Below are positions 26,360-35,833 of a DNA stretch of 64,000 nucleotides, in pieces. The notes beneath the pieces were generated by a model. It did no database searches. It was not told the origin of the DNA and was given only the letters and a program-made list of their open reading frames with translations. How positions within the stretch are numbered: the first letter of the stretch is position 1; the number at the start of each line of letters is the position of its first letter. This DNA is from Herbaspirillum sp. GW103 (GTDB lineage Bacteria > Pseudomonadota > Gammaproteobacteria > Burkholderiales > Burkholderiaceae_D): NCBI RefSeq assembly GCF_000261365.1, contig NZ_AJVC01000003.1:1488001-1552000 (forward strand), given 5' to 3'. The translations under genes were made by a program, and so were the position numbers.

Positions 26360-27292
26360 TCAGGCGCGCACCACCGGCTCGGCGGCGGCGAAATGTTCCT
26401 CGCAATTGCGCAGGAACTGCTGGACCGAAGCGCTGATGGCCTCCGGCGACCAGCCCGCGATATGCGGCGTCAATACGACGTTGGGCAAGCCGATCAGGGC
26501 GGCGGGCGGCTTGGGTTCGCCCTCGTAGACATCCAGGGCCGCACCGGCCAGACGCCCGCAGGACAGGGCTGCCGCCAGTGCCTCGGTATCGACGATGCTG
26601 CCACGGCCGATGTTGACCAGGTAGCCACGAGGACCGAGCTCTTCCAGCACCCGCGCATTGATGAGGTGCTGCGTCTGGGCACCGCCCGGCGCGGCCACGA
26701 TGAGGCAGTCGGCCCAGCCGGCCAGCTGGGCGACGTCCGGGAAATAATGGAAATCGACATCATCGCGCTTCTTGCGGTTGCAATAGGCGATCTCGGCATC
26801 GAAGGCGGTCGCGCGGCGGGCGATCTTCTTGCCGATGTTGCCCATGCCGACGATGCCCACCCGCTTGCCCGCCAGCTGAGGTTGCAGGGGAATGGTTTCG
26901 CGCCAGCCGCCCTCGCGGGTGTAGCGGTCCAGCACGGAAATATTGCGCAGGATGGCCAGCAGCAGGCCCAGGGTGTGATCGGCCACGCAGTCTTCGTTGG
27001 TGCCGGCACCGGTGGCGATCTCAATGCCATGTGCACGGGCGTGGGCGGCGTCGATGTTTTCAAAGCCGGCGCCCAGTGCACAGACCAGTTGCAGATGCGG
27101 CATGGCGCGCATTTCGTCAGCACTCAGGCCGGTGGACCCATTGGTCAGCACCACCGCCACCTTCCTGGCCGGGCCGGCGATCATCGCGTCGCGGCGCGGG
27201 CGATCCGGCGCGTAGAGGATGTCATAGTGGGCGGCGATGGTGGCCGTGCTTTCTTCGGAGAGGTGAATCAGGACGAGCAGAGGGGGTTTCAT
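26360..27292 (-). CDS. D-2-hydroxyacid dehydrogenase (glyoxylate/hydroxypyruvate reductase type)
   Basis: An NAD(P)H-dependent reductase of 2-oxo acids. The 310-residue protein has the Rossmann motif GMGNIG at residues 149-154, the catalytic-Arg segment NIGRGSIVDTEAL, the Glu region DVYEGEPKPP and the catalytic-His motif LTPHIAGWSPEA. The size and motifs fit the GhrB/HPR group rather than formate or phosphoglycerate dehydrogenases. Downstream genes do not suggest a pathway. Substrate specificity is not determinable here. Confidence 0.88.
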   Translation of the reverse strand: MKPPLLVLIHLSEESTATIAAHYDILYAPDRPRRDAMIAGPARKVAVVLTNGSTGLSADEMRAMPHLQLVCALGAGFENIDAAHARAHGIEIATGAGTNEDCVADHTLGLLLAILRNISVLDRYTREGGWRETIPLQPQLAGKRVGIVGMGNIGKKIARRATAFDAEIAYCNRKKRDDVDFHYFPDVAQLAGWADCLIVAAPGGAQTQHLINARVLEELGPRGYLVNIGRGSIVDTEALAAALSCGRLAGAALDVYEGEPKPPAALIGLPNVVLTPHIAGWSPEAISASVQQFLRNCEEHFAAAEPVVRA

Positions 27293-27449
27293 GGGGGGAC
27301 CTGGCCGGACGAGGAAAAGGAAAATAGGAAGAAAAACGCAAGATGCGTCATTCTATTGCGAAACGGCACAGCGGGCAGCCTGTCGCCCATCGGCCACTGC
27401 GCCTTTCTGCATGCGAATTCCATGCCATGACGGCCCTGTGTGACAACTG

Positions 27450-27482
27450 AAAAAGCCCGACGCGCCTGCGGGCGCATCGGGC
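27450..27482 (-). terminator. Rho-independent terminator of the small-gene pair
   Basis: Stem GCCCGA-x-GCGCC paired with GGCGC-x-TCGGGC around a 4-base loop, followed on the minus strand by TTTTTCAG. Confidence 0.8.
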
Positions 27483-27511
27483 CTGGAGTCAGGCTTGCTG
27501 GAGCACTGCGG

Positions 27512-27754
27512 TCAGTGCCGCGCTGTCTGCTTCTCCAGCAGGTCATGCGCAGCCTGGCGCGCGCCCTGCTCGGCCGCCTTTTCGTCGGCAAAGGTCTGGT
27601 CGGGCAGCACGCGCTGTACCGGGAACACCGGATTGCGGTGCATGGGATTGGTCGAGTGGCCGAAGATGGCCACCTGGGCCACCCACTCCTCGCCGCCGAT
27701 GAGGCGCACGCCGGCATATTCCACTTCGTAGTCGCCTACTTGTTCGGTGGGCAT
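27512..27754 (-). CDS. Small hypothetical protein
   Basis: 80 residues, starting MPTEQVGDYEVEYAGVRLIG, soluble with no recognised domain. The ATG is chosen because GACAGAGGAGACCATC gives a good ribosome site; a longer upstream reading overlaps the neighbour in another frame. 29 bp separate it from the upstream small gene and a terminator follows, so the two form a bicistronic unit of unknown function. Confidence 0.65.
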   Translation of the reverse strand: MPTEQVGDYEVEYAGVRLIGGEEWVAQVAIFGHSTNPMHRNPVFPVQRVLPDQTFADEKAAEQGARQAAHDLLEKQTARH

Positions 27755-27783
27755 GATGGTCTCCTCTGTCGATGGCGACGGCT

Positions 27784-28032
27784 TCAGGCCGCGCCGTCGC
27801 CGCTGCGTTGGTTCAGATGGGTGATGGCATAGCCTTTCTCGCCGATCTGCATGAAGGCGTCTTCTGCCTCCAGCGTGAAATGCCGCTTGCCGTCGCGCTC
27901 GAAGTCCACATTCTGCTCGTGGAGTTGCCAGTCGGTATTGGTCACCTCTGGCGGCAACGCTTCTTCGTGGGGCAGGACGAGGTAGGAAAACAATCCGCCG
28001 CCGTCCGGGCGCTTGTACACATCGACTTTCAT
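27784..28032 (-). CDS. Small hypothetical protein
   Basis: 82 residues: MKVDVYKRPDGGGLFSYLVL then an acidic/aromatic body ending YAITHLNQRSGDGAA. It resembles conserved short betaproteobacterial hypotheticals but I assign no family. AGGAGGCCCCAAG precedes the ATG. First gene of the bicistronic unit. Confidence 0.65.
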   Translation of the reverse strand: MKVDVYKRPDGGGLFSYLVLPHEEALPPEVTNTDWQLHEQNVDFERDGKRHFTLEAEDAFMQIGEKGYAITHLNQRSGDGAA

Positions 28033-28250
28033 CTTGGGGCCTCCTGGTCGGGTTGAACATGGGCACTGCTTCCAGATGCGACTGGACTATCTGCCATTGG
28101 TTCGCCACAGGAAGGTACGGGGATGCACAAAGCGGCTTGCGCTGTCAGCCTGATCCGACAGCAGTACGCGGCGAAGGAAAGGAAAGATGCTTCATTTCAA
28201 GATAGCACCGACAACACCGGACTACCAGCCGGATGTGCCGGCCGGGCCAC

Positions 28251-29195
28251 TCAGTCGGCCTGACGGCGCAGCCAGGCCAGCGCGCCGGAGAGGCTGCGAA
28301 AATCGGCCAGCGAACGGCAGGCGATCTGCGGATGGCGTTCGCGCAGCATGCGCGAGAGCGCCGCGCCCGGGCCCAGTTCCAGCGCGACCGTGACGCCGCG
28401 TTCGACCAGGGCATCCATGCAGGCGGCCCACTGGATGGGTTCGACCAGCTGGCGCACCAGCAGCGCCCGGGCCTGGGCGGCATCGGTGATGGCCTGCCCG
28501 GTGACGCCGGCCAGCAAGGCCGGGCCGGGTGAGCGCAGGGGATGCGCTGCCAGCTCGGCAGCAAACGGCGCCGTCGCCGATTGCATCAAGGGAGTATGCG
28601 AGGCCAGCCCAACGGGCAGCAAGGCAGTGCGCGCTCCCGCTGTGACAAGCGCATCGGCTGCGGCTTGCAGGCAGGCGTTCGCCCCTCCGGCGATCAGCGT
28701 GTCTTCACCGGTGACGATGGCGACATGGCCGCCGTGACGCGCCAGGCACTCGTGAATCACTGCCAGCGGCAAACCACCGATGGCCATCAATGCTTGCGCC
28801 GGTTGCGCGCTGGCGGCCTGCGTCATGGCTGCGGCACGTTGCGCGGCCAGCTCGACTGTCTCGGCGGGATCGAGGAGTCCGGCCAATGCGTAGGCGGACA
28901 GTTCGCCCACGCTGTAGCCCGCCACCACCGCGGGCGCCCCGGCGATGGCTGCCAGCGGCGCGTGCAAGGCCTGCCAGGCAGCCAGCTGCGCCGCCACGAT
29001 CAAGGGTTGGGCATTGCGATTGGCGTACAACTGGGCGGGATCCGCCAGCACCGTTTCAAGGGGCGCTTGCAGATGCGCCGACAAGGCGCTTTGTGCAAGG
29101 AAGGCGCTGGCCTGCGGATCATCGCGCAGCAGGTCAAACATGCCCGCGTGCTGCGCGCCCTGCCCCGGGCACAGGATGGCCAGGCGCAGGCTCAT
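28251..29195 (-). CDS. mdcH: Malonate decarboxylase subunit epsilon, malonyl-CoA:ACP transacylase MdcH
   Basis: Charges the MdcC acyl carrier protein with malonate from malonyl-CoA, the activation step of biotin-independent malonate decarboxylase. The 314-residue protein has the FabD-like fold: LAILCPGQGAQHAGMF at the N-terminus (oxyanion glutamine), the nucleophile elbow GYSVGELSAYA with Ser95, and a late SLASHTPLM-like catalytic His region (LPVGLASHTPLMQS). Last gene of the mdc operon; its ATG overlaps the mdcB stop. Confidence 0.93.
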   Translation of the reverse strand: MSLRLAILCPGQGAQHAGMFDLLRDDPQASAFLAQSALSAHLQAPLETVLADPAQLYANRNAQPLIVAAQLAAWQALHAPLAAIAGAPAVVAGYSVGELSAYALAGLLDPAETVELAAQRAAAMTQAASAQPAQALMAIGGLPLAVIHECLARHGGHVAIVTGEDTLIAGGANACLQAAADALVTAGARTALLPVGLASHTPLMQSATAPFAAELAAHPLRSPGPALLAGVTGQAITDAAQARALLVRQLVEPIQWAACMDALVERGVTVALELGPGAALSRMLRERHPQIACRSLADFRSLSGALAWLRRQAD

Positions 29196-30121
29196 GCCTT
29201 GTCGGCCTCCAGCAAGCCGACCGCATGGACCAGGCAGGTCGCCGCCAGCAGATCGGCCGCCCCGCCCGGAGACAAGCGCCGGGCGACGAAATCACGATGA
29301 CAGTCCAGCGCATCGGCTTCCCAATCGGCGCGCGCCGTGCCACCGGCGGCGAGAAAGGCGGCACTGCGATTGCGTACCAGCGCCGCCCCCTCGGCACCGC
29401 CGCGATGATAGACATTGGTATCGCTGAGATGCGCCATGAGCGCGAAGAGCGTATCGATGCGGGCATGATGGAGATCCCGCCCCGCCGCCAGGGTGGCCTG
29501 CCATTGCGGCAAGGCCACTTCGAAGACGGCGGGAAAGCCCAAAGCCCCCTCTTCACGCGCCCCGCCCACGGCATGCCTGGCCGCTACGCGCTGGCCGTGA
29601 CTGGGCGCTTCGGCGTCGGCGACCGCTGCGCTATGACGCGCCAGCGCATCGCCCCACTGGATCAGCAGGGTGGCGCGCAGTGTGGCCGGCTGCAAGGACA
29701 TGTGGCGGCCACGCGCATAGGCCGTGGCAGCGCACAGCATGCCCAGTACGAAGATCGCGCCCCGGTGCGTGTTGACGCCGCCCGTGGCGCGCAGCATGCG
29801 CTCTTCGGCGCGCAGGGCCAGTTTCTGCAAGGTGTGGAAGGGTGCGCCATCCAGTCCGGCAGCGGCAATCTGGAAAAAATAATGGCGCAGCGCGAACAGG
29901 CTGCGCAAGAAGGTCTCAGCCGTCATGTCGGTGTGGCTGCCATTGTCCACGCGCGAGACCAGACCCGGTTTGGGATAAAGGACCAGCTCCTGGTACAGGC
30001 TGCGCACCGCCAGCCGCGCTAGTTGCCGGCAGAACGCCAGGTTCTCGCGGGCAGCACGACGCTTCTGCGTGTGATGCAGGGGCTGCCTGAGCGTATCGGG
30101 ATGCTGCATCAGGCGGCGCAT
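29192..30121 (-). CDS. mdcB: Triphosphoribosyl-dephospho-CoA synthase MdcB
   Basis: Makes 2'-(5''-triphosphoribosyl)-3'-dephospho-CoA from ATP and dephospho-CoA, the prosthetic group precursor for MdcC. The CitG/MdcB signature is clear: PKPGLVSRVDNGSHTDM at residues 50-66. The 309-residue length is normal. The start chosen overlaps mdcG by 13 bases; a second ATG four codons later (MQHPDTLRQP), overlapping the mdcG stop by one base, is equally plausible. Confidence 0.92.
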   Translation of the reverse strand: MRRLMQHPDTLRQPLHHTQKRRAARENLAFCRQLARLAVRSLYQELVLYPKPGLVSRVDNGSHTDMTAETFLRSLFALRHYFFQIAAAGLDGAPFHTLQKLALRAEERMLRATGGVNTHRGAIFVLGMLCAATAYARGRHMSLQPATLRATLLIQWGDALARHSAAVADAEAPSHGQRVAARHAVGGAREEGALGFPAVFEVALPQWQATLAAGRDLHHARIDTLFALMAHLSDTNVYHRGGAEGAALVRNRSAAFLAAGGTARADWEADALDCHRDFVARRLSPGGAADLLAATCLVHAVGLLEADKA

Positions 30122-30837
30122 GAATGCTCCAGTGGCAGGCTGGCCCGCAATGCGCCCACACGCTCCAGCGCCACACTGGCGGGCCGCTTGACCAAGACCT
30201 GCCCCTCAGGGTGGTGGCCCAGCACCGCCACCTGTCGCCATTCTTTCCACGACACGGCGGCGCCGTCGGGAAACACGATTTCGCCATCCAGCGGCAGGAA
30301 CATGGCCTGCCAGGCCAGCAAGCGTACGCCCGCTTCCAGCTGGGACTGGCTGCGTGGCTGGAACAGCAGGTCGATGTCGGAACTGCTGCGCAGATAGGTT
30401 TGCGCAGTGAGCGCCTGCCAGGCCAGCGAACCAAAGACGGACAGCGCGATGTCCGCGCGCCCCATGTGCTCCTGCAACTGTGCCAATCCCGTCTGCCACG
30501 CGGCGGGCAGCGTGCTCAGACGCGCAGCGACGATGTCACGCAGCAGCAACGGCGCCCGGCTGGCCGCCACCTCCTGCGTCCCCACCCGCAAGGCGATGCG
30601 CGGTTTGTTGCCCTGCGCATCGGGCGGCAGGGCGATGCCCACGCAGATCTCTTGCTCGCTGGCCTGTGCATCGCGACGACGCACGATCACCGGCCAGCGC
30701 ATCTGCTGCCAATGCTGCAGCGTGGCGTGTTGGCGGGCATCCATATCAGTGGCCTGCAGGCGCAGCCAGCCGGCCTGGCTCAACCAGAGCAGGTGGTGGC
30801 GCGCGTGGACCAGGGACTGCGCGGACGACATGCTCAT
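30109..30837 (-). CDS. mdcG: Phosphoribosyl-dephospho-CoA transferase MdcG (holo-ACP synthase)
   Basis: Attaches the phosphoribosyl-dephospho-CoA group to MdcC. The 242-residue product contains TYLRSSSDIDLLFQPRSQSQ, the nucleotidyltransferase-type DxD motif of MdcG, after FGSLAWQAL. The chosen ATG (MSMSSAQSLV) overlaps the mdcE stop in ATGA style. Family members are usually 205-240 residues. It acts directly after MdcB in cofactor assembly, and the two genes overlap. Confidence 0.9.
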   Translation of the reverse strand: MSMSSAQSLVHARHHLLWLSQAGWLRLQATDMDARQHATLQHWQQMRWPVIVRRRDAQASEQEICVGIALPPDAQGNKPRIALRVGTQEVAASRAPLLLRDIVAARLSTLPAAWQTGLAQLQEHMGRADIALSVFGSLAWQALTAQTYLRSSSDIDLLFQPRSQSQLEAGVRLLAWQAMFLPLDGEIVFPDGAAVSWKEWRQVAVLGHHPEGQVLVKRPASVALERVGALRASLPLEHSCAA

Positions 30838-31574
30838 CCGTTCAAGGCAGTATCGTGGGCGACCGCATCGATGACCCGTTGCGCCCATTTGCGTCCGCCG
30901 CGCGCAAACCCGGTGGCTGCACGGGTATCGGCGCTGCGATCCTGGGCCAGCGCATCGGCCAGCGCCCGGGCCAGGTCGGCGTTCCAGATCTCGGTGACAC
31001 CGCCCATGCGTAAATAATTTTCGGGACCGGGCGCAAAGACCGGATTGCTCCTGGCCAGTTCGGTCAACCGTTCTTCCGGCACCTTGGTAATGCGCGCCAT
31101 CGCGGGCAAGCCCATGACGCGGATGGTGGCGTCGGGCAAGGCATAGCAGGCATCGGCGATGAGGCCGCTGGTGATGAAGCCGCCCGACAGCGCCTGGTCA
31201 TACACCAGGCCGATGACCCGATGGCCCTGGCGGCGCGCCAGTTCCACACACTTGCCCAGATGCGCCATGTAGCTGTTGATGCCCAGCATTTCATCACGAT
31301 GACGCAGGCGCTGGCCCTGGGTATCGACCAGGATCACGATGGGTCGGCCCGGATGTTCCCGCACCGTCTCCAGGATCACGCTGGCCTGGGCCAGGGCGAT
31401 CTCGATGCCGATGGGCGTATGGCCGGTGGTGCCAACCACGGTGACGGTACGGCCATCAACCTGCGCCGTGCCGGAGAGGAACTGATCCTGCTCGGTGATC
31501 GCGTGGCCCTGCGGGAACAGGTCCTGCGCCAGTGCGCGCCAGTCGACCTGGGGTGGAGTAACAGTCTGGTTCAT
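30834..31574 (-). CDS. mdcE: Malonate decarboxylase gamma subunit MdcE
   Basis: Together with MdcD, decarboxylates malonyl-S-ACP to acetyl-S-ACP; both are crotonase/carboxyltransferase-fold proteins. The 246-residue protein contains VTVVGTTGHTPIGIEIALAQ and VILVDTQGQRLRHRDEMLGI, both characteristic of MdcE, and ALSGGFITSGLIADACYALP. 9 bp separate it from mdcD. The codon use and length are ordinary. Confidence 0.93.
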   Translation of the reverse strand: MNQTVTPPQVDWRALAQDLFPQGHAITEQDQFLSGTAQVDGRTVTVVGTTGHTPIGIEIALAQASVILETVREHPGRPIVILVDTQGQRLRHRDEMLGINSYMAHLGKCVELARRQGHRVIGLVYDQALSGGFITSGLIADACYALPDATIRVMGLPAMARITKVPEERLTELARSNPVFAPGPENYLRMGGVTEIWNADLARALADALAQDRSADTRAATGFARGGRKWAQRVIDAVAHDTALNG

Positions 31575-31583
31575 GAATTCCTC

Positions 31584-32480
31584 TCAGGCCTTGGAGACAA
31601 TGCGCAGGCGCTCGGCCATCGCAGTGAAGGCAGCGGCTTCGAGCATCGGCACCGCTTCCGGACGGGCCACACCCAGCTCGGCCCAGATGTCCATCGGATC
31701 TTCGGCGTGGCCGAAGGTGGCGATGCGACGACGCAGCATTTCCTGCTCGGCTTCCAGCGATGCCAGGGTCAGTTGCGTATCGGCGATGCTGCCCAGCGCG
31801 CCGATGGCGGCGGTGCGAAATGCCTCGGTATCATCGCTGACCAGTTGCTGGCAGTCGCCGATCAGGTAGCGATGCTTGCCGCCGGTGGTGCGCCAGACCA
31901 GGGCACGGTCGCGCGAATCGAATTCCTCGACGCCGTTGGCAGTCTCGATCACTTCCGGACCGGACATGGCCAGCCGCCCTTCCTCGGACATGATGACGGT
32001 ATTGGCACAGCGCGCCACGATGCCCATGCCGCCGAAACAGCCATTGGCACCACCGACCAGCACGATCACCGGGATACCGGCGGCACGGGCTTCCAGCACC
32101 GCGCGCATCACTTCGGAGACGGCGATGAGCCCGGCATTGGCTTCATGCAGGCGCACACCGCCGGTTTCCAGCAGCAGGACGACGCCTGCGGCCTGCTTGG
32201 CAATGGCACGCTTGAGCAGGCCCACCAGCTTGGCACCATGCACCTCGCCCACCGCCCCGCCCATGAAACCGCCCTCTTGCGCAGCGGCCATCACGGCACG
32301 TCCGCCCAGCAGCCCTTCACCGATGATGACTCCATCGTCGAATGAGACCGGTGCGTCCAGTTGTCCCAGATGCGGGCTCACCACGCGCTGGGCCGGTGGC
32401 AGCAGTTCCTTGAAGCTGCCGGCGTCCAGCACGGCCAGAATGCGCTCGCGCGCCGTGGCTTCCAGATAGCTCGCACTCAT
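31584..32480 (-). CDS. mdcD: Malonate decarboxylase beta subunit MdcD
   Basis: Carboxyltransferase-fold partner of MdcE; abstracts CO2 from malonyl-S-ACP. 298 residues. The N-terminus reads MSASYLEATARERILAVLDA, then VSPHLGQLDAPVSFDDGVII, and the oxyanion-hole glycine stretches VIVLVGGANGCFGGMGIVAR are visible. The ATG overlaps the mdcC stop (ATGA). Confidence 0.94.
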   Translation of the reverse strand: MSASYLEATARERILAVLDAGSFKELLPPAQRVVSPHLGQLDAPVSFDDGVIIGEGLLGGRAVMAAAQEGGFMGGAVGEVHGAKLVGLLKRAIAKQAAGVVLLLETGGVRLHEANAGLIAVSEVMRAVLEARAAGIPVIVLVGGANGCFGGMGIVARCANTVIMSEEGRLAMSGPEVIETANGVEEFDSRDRALVWRTTGGKHRYLIGDCQQLVSDDTEAFRTAAIGALGSIADTQLTLASLEAEQEMLRRRIATFGHAEDPMDIWAELGVARPEAVPMLEAAAFTAMAERLRIVSKA

Positions 32481-32791
32481 GCGCCCTCCTCCACCATGGC
32501 TTCCACGGCCTGGTCCAGGCGCAGGCTGACCACGGCCGGCGTAGCACCCATGTCATTGATGGAGATACGGGTATCGGCCAGTTGCCAGCGTTGCTGGAAG
32601 TCGGTCATCACGGCTTCCCAGATGGTGCCGAAACCGCGCGCGGCAGTCTTGACCTCGATGGCGCAGGCGCCATTGAGCGGCGCGTTCTCGATCAGCACTT
32701 CCAGGTTGCCCGAGCTGACCACACCGACCAGTTCAGGCGCAGCCTTGAGACGGCGCTGGCCGTGCTCGAAGCGAAAAGTCAAAGTTTCCAT
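32477..32791 (-). CDS. mdcC: Malonate decarboxylase acyl carrier protein MdcC (delta subunit)
   Basis: A 104-residue carrier protein that holds the malonyl and acetyl thioesters on a phosphoribosyl-dephospho-CoA arm. The attachment serine is expected in VVSSGNLEVLIE (Ser26 or Ser27), matching the Ser-Gly-Asn-Leu-Glu context of known MdcC/CitD proteins. It lies between mdcA (24-bp gap) and mdcD (4-base overlap). Length as in the family. Confidence 0.93.
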   Translation of the reverse strand: METLTFRFEHGQRRLKAAPELVGVVSSGNLEVLIENAPLNGACAIEVKTAARGFGTIWEAVMTDFQQRWQLADTRISINDMGATPAVVSLRLDQAVEAMVEEGA

Positions 32792-32815
32792 AGTGTCGCT
32801 TTCGTTGCAGAGGGA

Positions 32816-34483
32816 TTACCAGTTGCGGAAACGCTTGGGCGGGTTGTAGAGCCCACCGGAAGCCCGCACCAGGTCCTTCATGTTCTTGGCCGCCAGCAGG
32901 TCGCGGGTGGCCATGCGCTTGTCGATGCCCAGGTCTTCGGCGCGGCGGATGATGCCGCGGTCGCGCAGGTTTTCCACCATGCGCTTGTCGCGCCCCATGC
33001 CCACGGCGGTGTAACCGGCCACGCCGCGGATGGCCTGCTCGCGCTCCTCTTCGGTACGGCACAGCAGCAGGTTGGCGATGCCTTCTTCGGTGAGGATGTG
33101 GGTGACGTCATCGCCATAGATCATCACGGGTGGAATCGGCATCTTGGCCTGTTCGCCCAGTTGCCAGGCGTCGAGTTTCTCGACGAAGGCCGGCTGCATG
33201 TGCTCGCGGAAGGTTTCCACCGTCTGCACGACCAGTTTCTGCCCGCGCGGGATGGTATTGCGGCCGGCGCGCGCCTGCTGGCCCGCCTTGAGCCAGGCCT
33301 CGCTGGCATGGCGGCGTCCGCGCGCATCCGCACCCATGTTGGGGGCGCCGCCAAACCCGGCGATGCGACCCAGGGTGGCCGTGGAGGAATTGCCCTGCAA
33401 GTCGATCTGCAGGGTCGAGCCGATGAACATGTCGCAGCCATAGTGACCGGCCGTCTGCGAGAAGGCGCGGTTGCTGCGCATGGAGCCATCGGGGCCGACA
33501 AAAAAGACATCGGGCCGCGCGCGGATGTAGTCTTCCATGCCCAGCTCGGAGCCGAAGGAGTGTACGGACTCCACAAACCCGGCCTCGATGGCAGGAATCA
33601 AGGCCGGATGCGGATTGAGCGCCCAGTGCTTGCAGATCTTTCCGCGCAGGCCCAGCGATTCGGCGTAGGTCGGCAGGATCAGCTCGATGGCCGCAGTATC
33701 GAAACCGATGCCGTGGTTCAGTCGCTGCACGCCGTATTCGGCATAGATGCCCTTGATGGCCATCATCGCCATCAAGACCTGGATTTCGGAAATCTGCGCC
33801 GGATCGCGCGTGAAAAGCGGTTCGATGTAATGCGGCGTGGGCGCCTTGATGGCGAAGCTGACCCAGTCCGCAGGGATATCCACGCGTGGCAGCTCATCGA
33901 CAATTTCGTTCACCTGGGCAATCACGATGCCGCTGGAGAAGGCCGTCGCTTCGGCAATGGCGGGCGTATCTTCAGTATTGGGCCCGGTATAGAGATTGCC
34001 GTGGCGGTCGGCGGCCTGTGCGGCCACCAGTGCCACGCGCGGGGTCAGGTCGACGAAGTAGCGACCGAACAGTTCCAGATAGGTATGGATGGCCCCGATG
34101 TTGAGCTTGCCGGCCGAGGCCAGCTTGGCCAGACGGCCGGCCTGCGGACCGGAGAAGGAAAAATCGAGCCGGTCGGCGATGCCCTTCTCGAACACGTCCA
34201 GATGTTCCGGCAGGGCCAGCACGGAGAACAGCATGTGCAGGCCACGAACCCGGGCCGGGTCGAGCGCGGCCAGTCCCTTGGCCAGGAAATCGGCCTGCTT
34301 CTGGTTGTTGCCCTCGACACAGACCCGGTCGCCGTTTTCCAGCACCGCATAGAGCAGCTCGGCCAGTTTGTCGGCAGGGGCGATCTTGCCCTGCAACTGG
34401 CTGCCCAATGCGGCGGTGGCGCGCGCCAGCCGCTGTTCACGGTTCTTCTGGCGCGCATTCCACACGCGTTCGTTACCACTCAT
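32816..34483 (-). CDS. mdcA: Malonate decarboxylase alpha subunit MdcA (acetyl-S-ACP:malonate ACP transferase)
   Basis: Exchanges acetyl for malonyl on the MdcC thiol, keeping the cycle going. The 555-residue length is exactly that expected. Motifs include RVCVEGNNQKQADFLAKGLA near the N-terminus and LNHGIGFDTAAIELILPTYA and GSTLQIDLQGNSSTATLGRI in the middle. It is the first decarboxylase gene, directly abutting the TRAP transporter gene dctM upstream, so transport and catabolism share a transcript. Confidence 0.95.
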   Translation of the reverse strand: MSGNERVWNARQKNREQRLARATAALGSQLQGKIAPADKLAELLYAVLENGDRVCVEGNNQKQADFLAKGLAALDPARVRGLHMLFSVLALPEHLDVFEKGIADRLDFSFSGPQAGRLAKLASAGKLNIGAIHTYLELFGRYFVDLTPRVALVAAQAADRHGNLYTGPNTEDTPAIAEATAFSSGIVIAQVNEIVDELPRVDIPADWVSFAIKAPTPHYIEPLFTRDPAQISEIQVLMAMMAIKGIYAEYGVQRLNHGIGFDTAAIELILPTYAESLGLRGKICKHWALNPHPALIPAIEAGFVESVHSFGSELGMEDYIRARPDVFFVGPDGSMRSNRAFSQTAGHYGCDMFIGSTLQIDLQGNSSTATLGRIAGFGGAPNMGADARGRRHASEAWLKAGQQARAGRNTIPRGQKLVVQTVETFREHMQPAFVEKLDAWQLGEQAKMPIPPVMIYGDDVTHILTEEGIANLLLCRTEEEREQAIRGVAGYTAVGMGRDKRMVENLRDRGIIRRAEDLGIDKRMATRDLLAAKNMKDLVRASGGLYNPPKRFRNW

Positions 34484-35833
34484 TTAATTGGCTCCCATCA
34501 ACAGGTCAGGCAATACGGTCGCGATGCCCGGGAACATGCACAAGAGCAGGACCGCGAGAAACATCAGCGCCAGGAAAGGAATCGTCCCCTTGATGACATC
34601 GCCCAGTGCGATATCGGGTGCGATGTTCTTGATCACGAACAGGTTCAGCCCCACCGGCGGGTGGATCAGGCCCATCTCCATGACCACGGTCATGACGATA
34701 CCGAACCAGATCAGGTCGAAACCGGCCGCCTTCAAGGGCGGCAGGATGATGGGCGCGGTCATCAGGATGATCGACACCGGCGGCAGGAAGAAGCCCAGCA
34801 CGATCACCATGGCCAGGATTACCGCCAGCAGCAGCCATTTCGACAGATGCAGATCGACCACCCACTGCGCCGCCGACTGGCTGATGTGCAGGTAGCTCAT
34901 CACGTAGGAATACAGCAGCGACATGCCGATGATGAGCAGCAGCATCCCCGATTCCTTGATGGTGGAACTGAGGAAGGGCGCGATCTCTTTCGGCTTGTAG
35001 ATGCGATAGACCACCGCGATCAGCACCAGCGCCAGCAGCGCGCCCAGGCCTGCGGTTTCGGAGGGCGTGGCCAGGCCACCATAGAGAGCCACCATCACGC
35101 CGATGAGCAGGATCAGAAAGGGCAGCACGCGCGGCAGCATTTCCACCTTCTGCGCCAGCGTGAAATGCTCGTCATCCAGATAGGCCGACTTGGCACCACC
35201 GGCGCTGTAGACCGCATGTGCCAGCTTGTATTCCTTGCGGGCACGGAAAACCGCATAGCCGGCAAAGAGCATCACCAGCAGCAGCCCGGGACCGATGCCG
35301 GCCAGGAACAGGCGGCCCAGCGATTGTTCAGCGGCCACCGCATACAGGATCATGGTGATCGAGGGCGGCAACAGGATGCCCAGCGTCCCCCCGGCGGCGA
35401 TGATGCCGGCCGCGAACCCGGGCGAGTAACCGCGTCGGCGCATCTCCGGAATACCTGCCGAACCGATGGCCGAGCAAGTCGCAGGCGAAGACCCCGCCAT
35501 CGCCGCAAACAGCGCGCAGGCGAACACGTTGGCAATGCCCAGCCCGCCCGGCACCTTGTTCAACCAGGCGTGGATGGCCGAATACAGGTCCTTGCCCGCC
35601 GGAGACTTGCCGATGGCAGCCCCCTTCAGGATGAACAGCGGGATCGACAGCAGGGTGATGGAAGCGATTTCCTCATAGACATTCTGCGTGATGGTGTCCA
35701 GCGACGATGCCGGCATGAAGAAGACCATGAAACCGGTGGCCACCACGCCCAGCGCGAAGGCGATCGGCATGCCCGAACACATCACCAGGATGGTGACCAC
35801 CCCATAGAGCACACCCAAGGTCAGCGGACTCAT
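34484..35833 (-). CDS. dctM: TRAP transporter large permease (DctM type)
   Basis: Sodium-driven 12-helix membrane component of a tripartite ATP-independent periplasmic transporter. The 449-residue protein shows the DctM hallmarks GMPIAFALGVVATGFMVFF, SIPLFILKGAAIG, AAGGTLGILLPPSITMILYA and LIHPPVGLNLFVIKNIA. The start is set at the ATG overlapping the dctQ stop (ATGA); sequence upstream of it belongs to dctQ. The location before mdcA implies malonate, or another C3-C4 dicarboxylate, as substrate. Confidence 0.93.
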   Translation of the reverse strand: MSPLTLGVLYGVVTILVMCSGMPIAFALGVVATGFMVFFMPASSLDTITQNVYEEIASITLLSIPLFILKGAAIGKSPAGKDLYSAIHAWLNKVPGGLGIANVFACALFAAMAGSSPATCSAIGSAGIPEMRRRGYSPGFAAGIIAAGGTLGILLPPSITMILYAVAAEQSLGRLFLAGIGPGLLLVMLFAGYAVFRARKEYKLAHAVYSAGGAKSAYLDDEHFTLAQKVEMLPRVLPFLILLIGVMVALYGGLATPSETAGLGALLALVLIAVVYRIYKPKEIAPFLSSTIKESGMLLLIIGMSLLYSYVMSYLHISQSAAQWVVDLHLSKWLLLAVILAMVIVLGFFLPPVSIILMTAPIILPPLKAAGFDLIWFGIVMTVVMEMGLIHPPVGLNLFVIKNIAPDIALGDVIKGTIPFLALMFLAVLLLCMFPGIATVLPDLLMGAN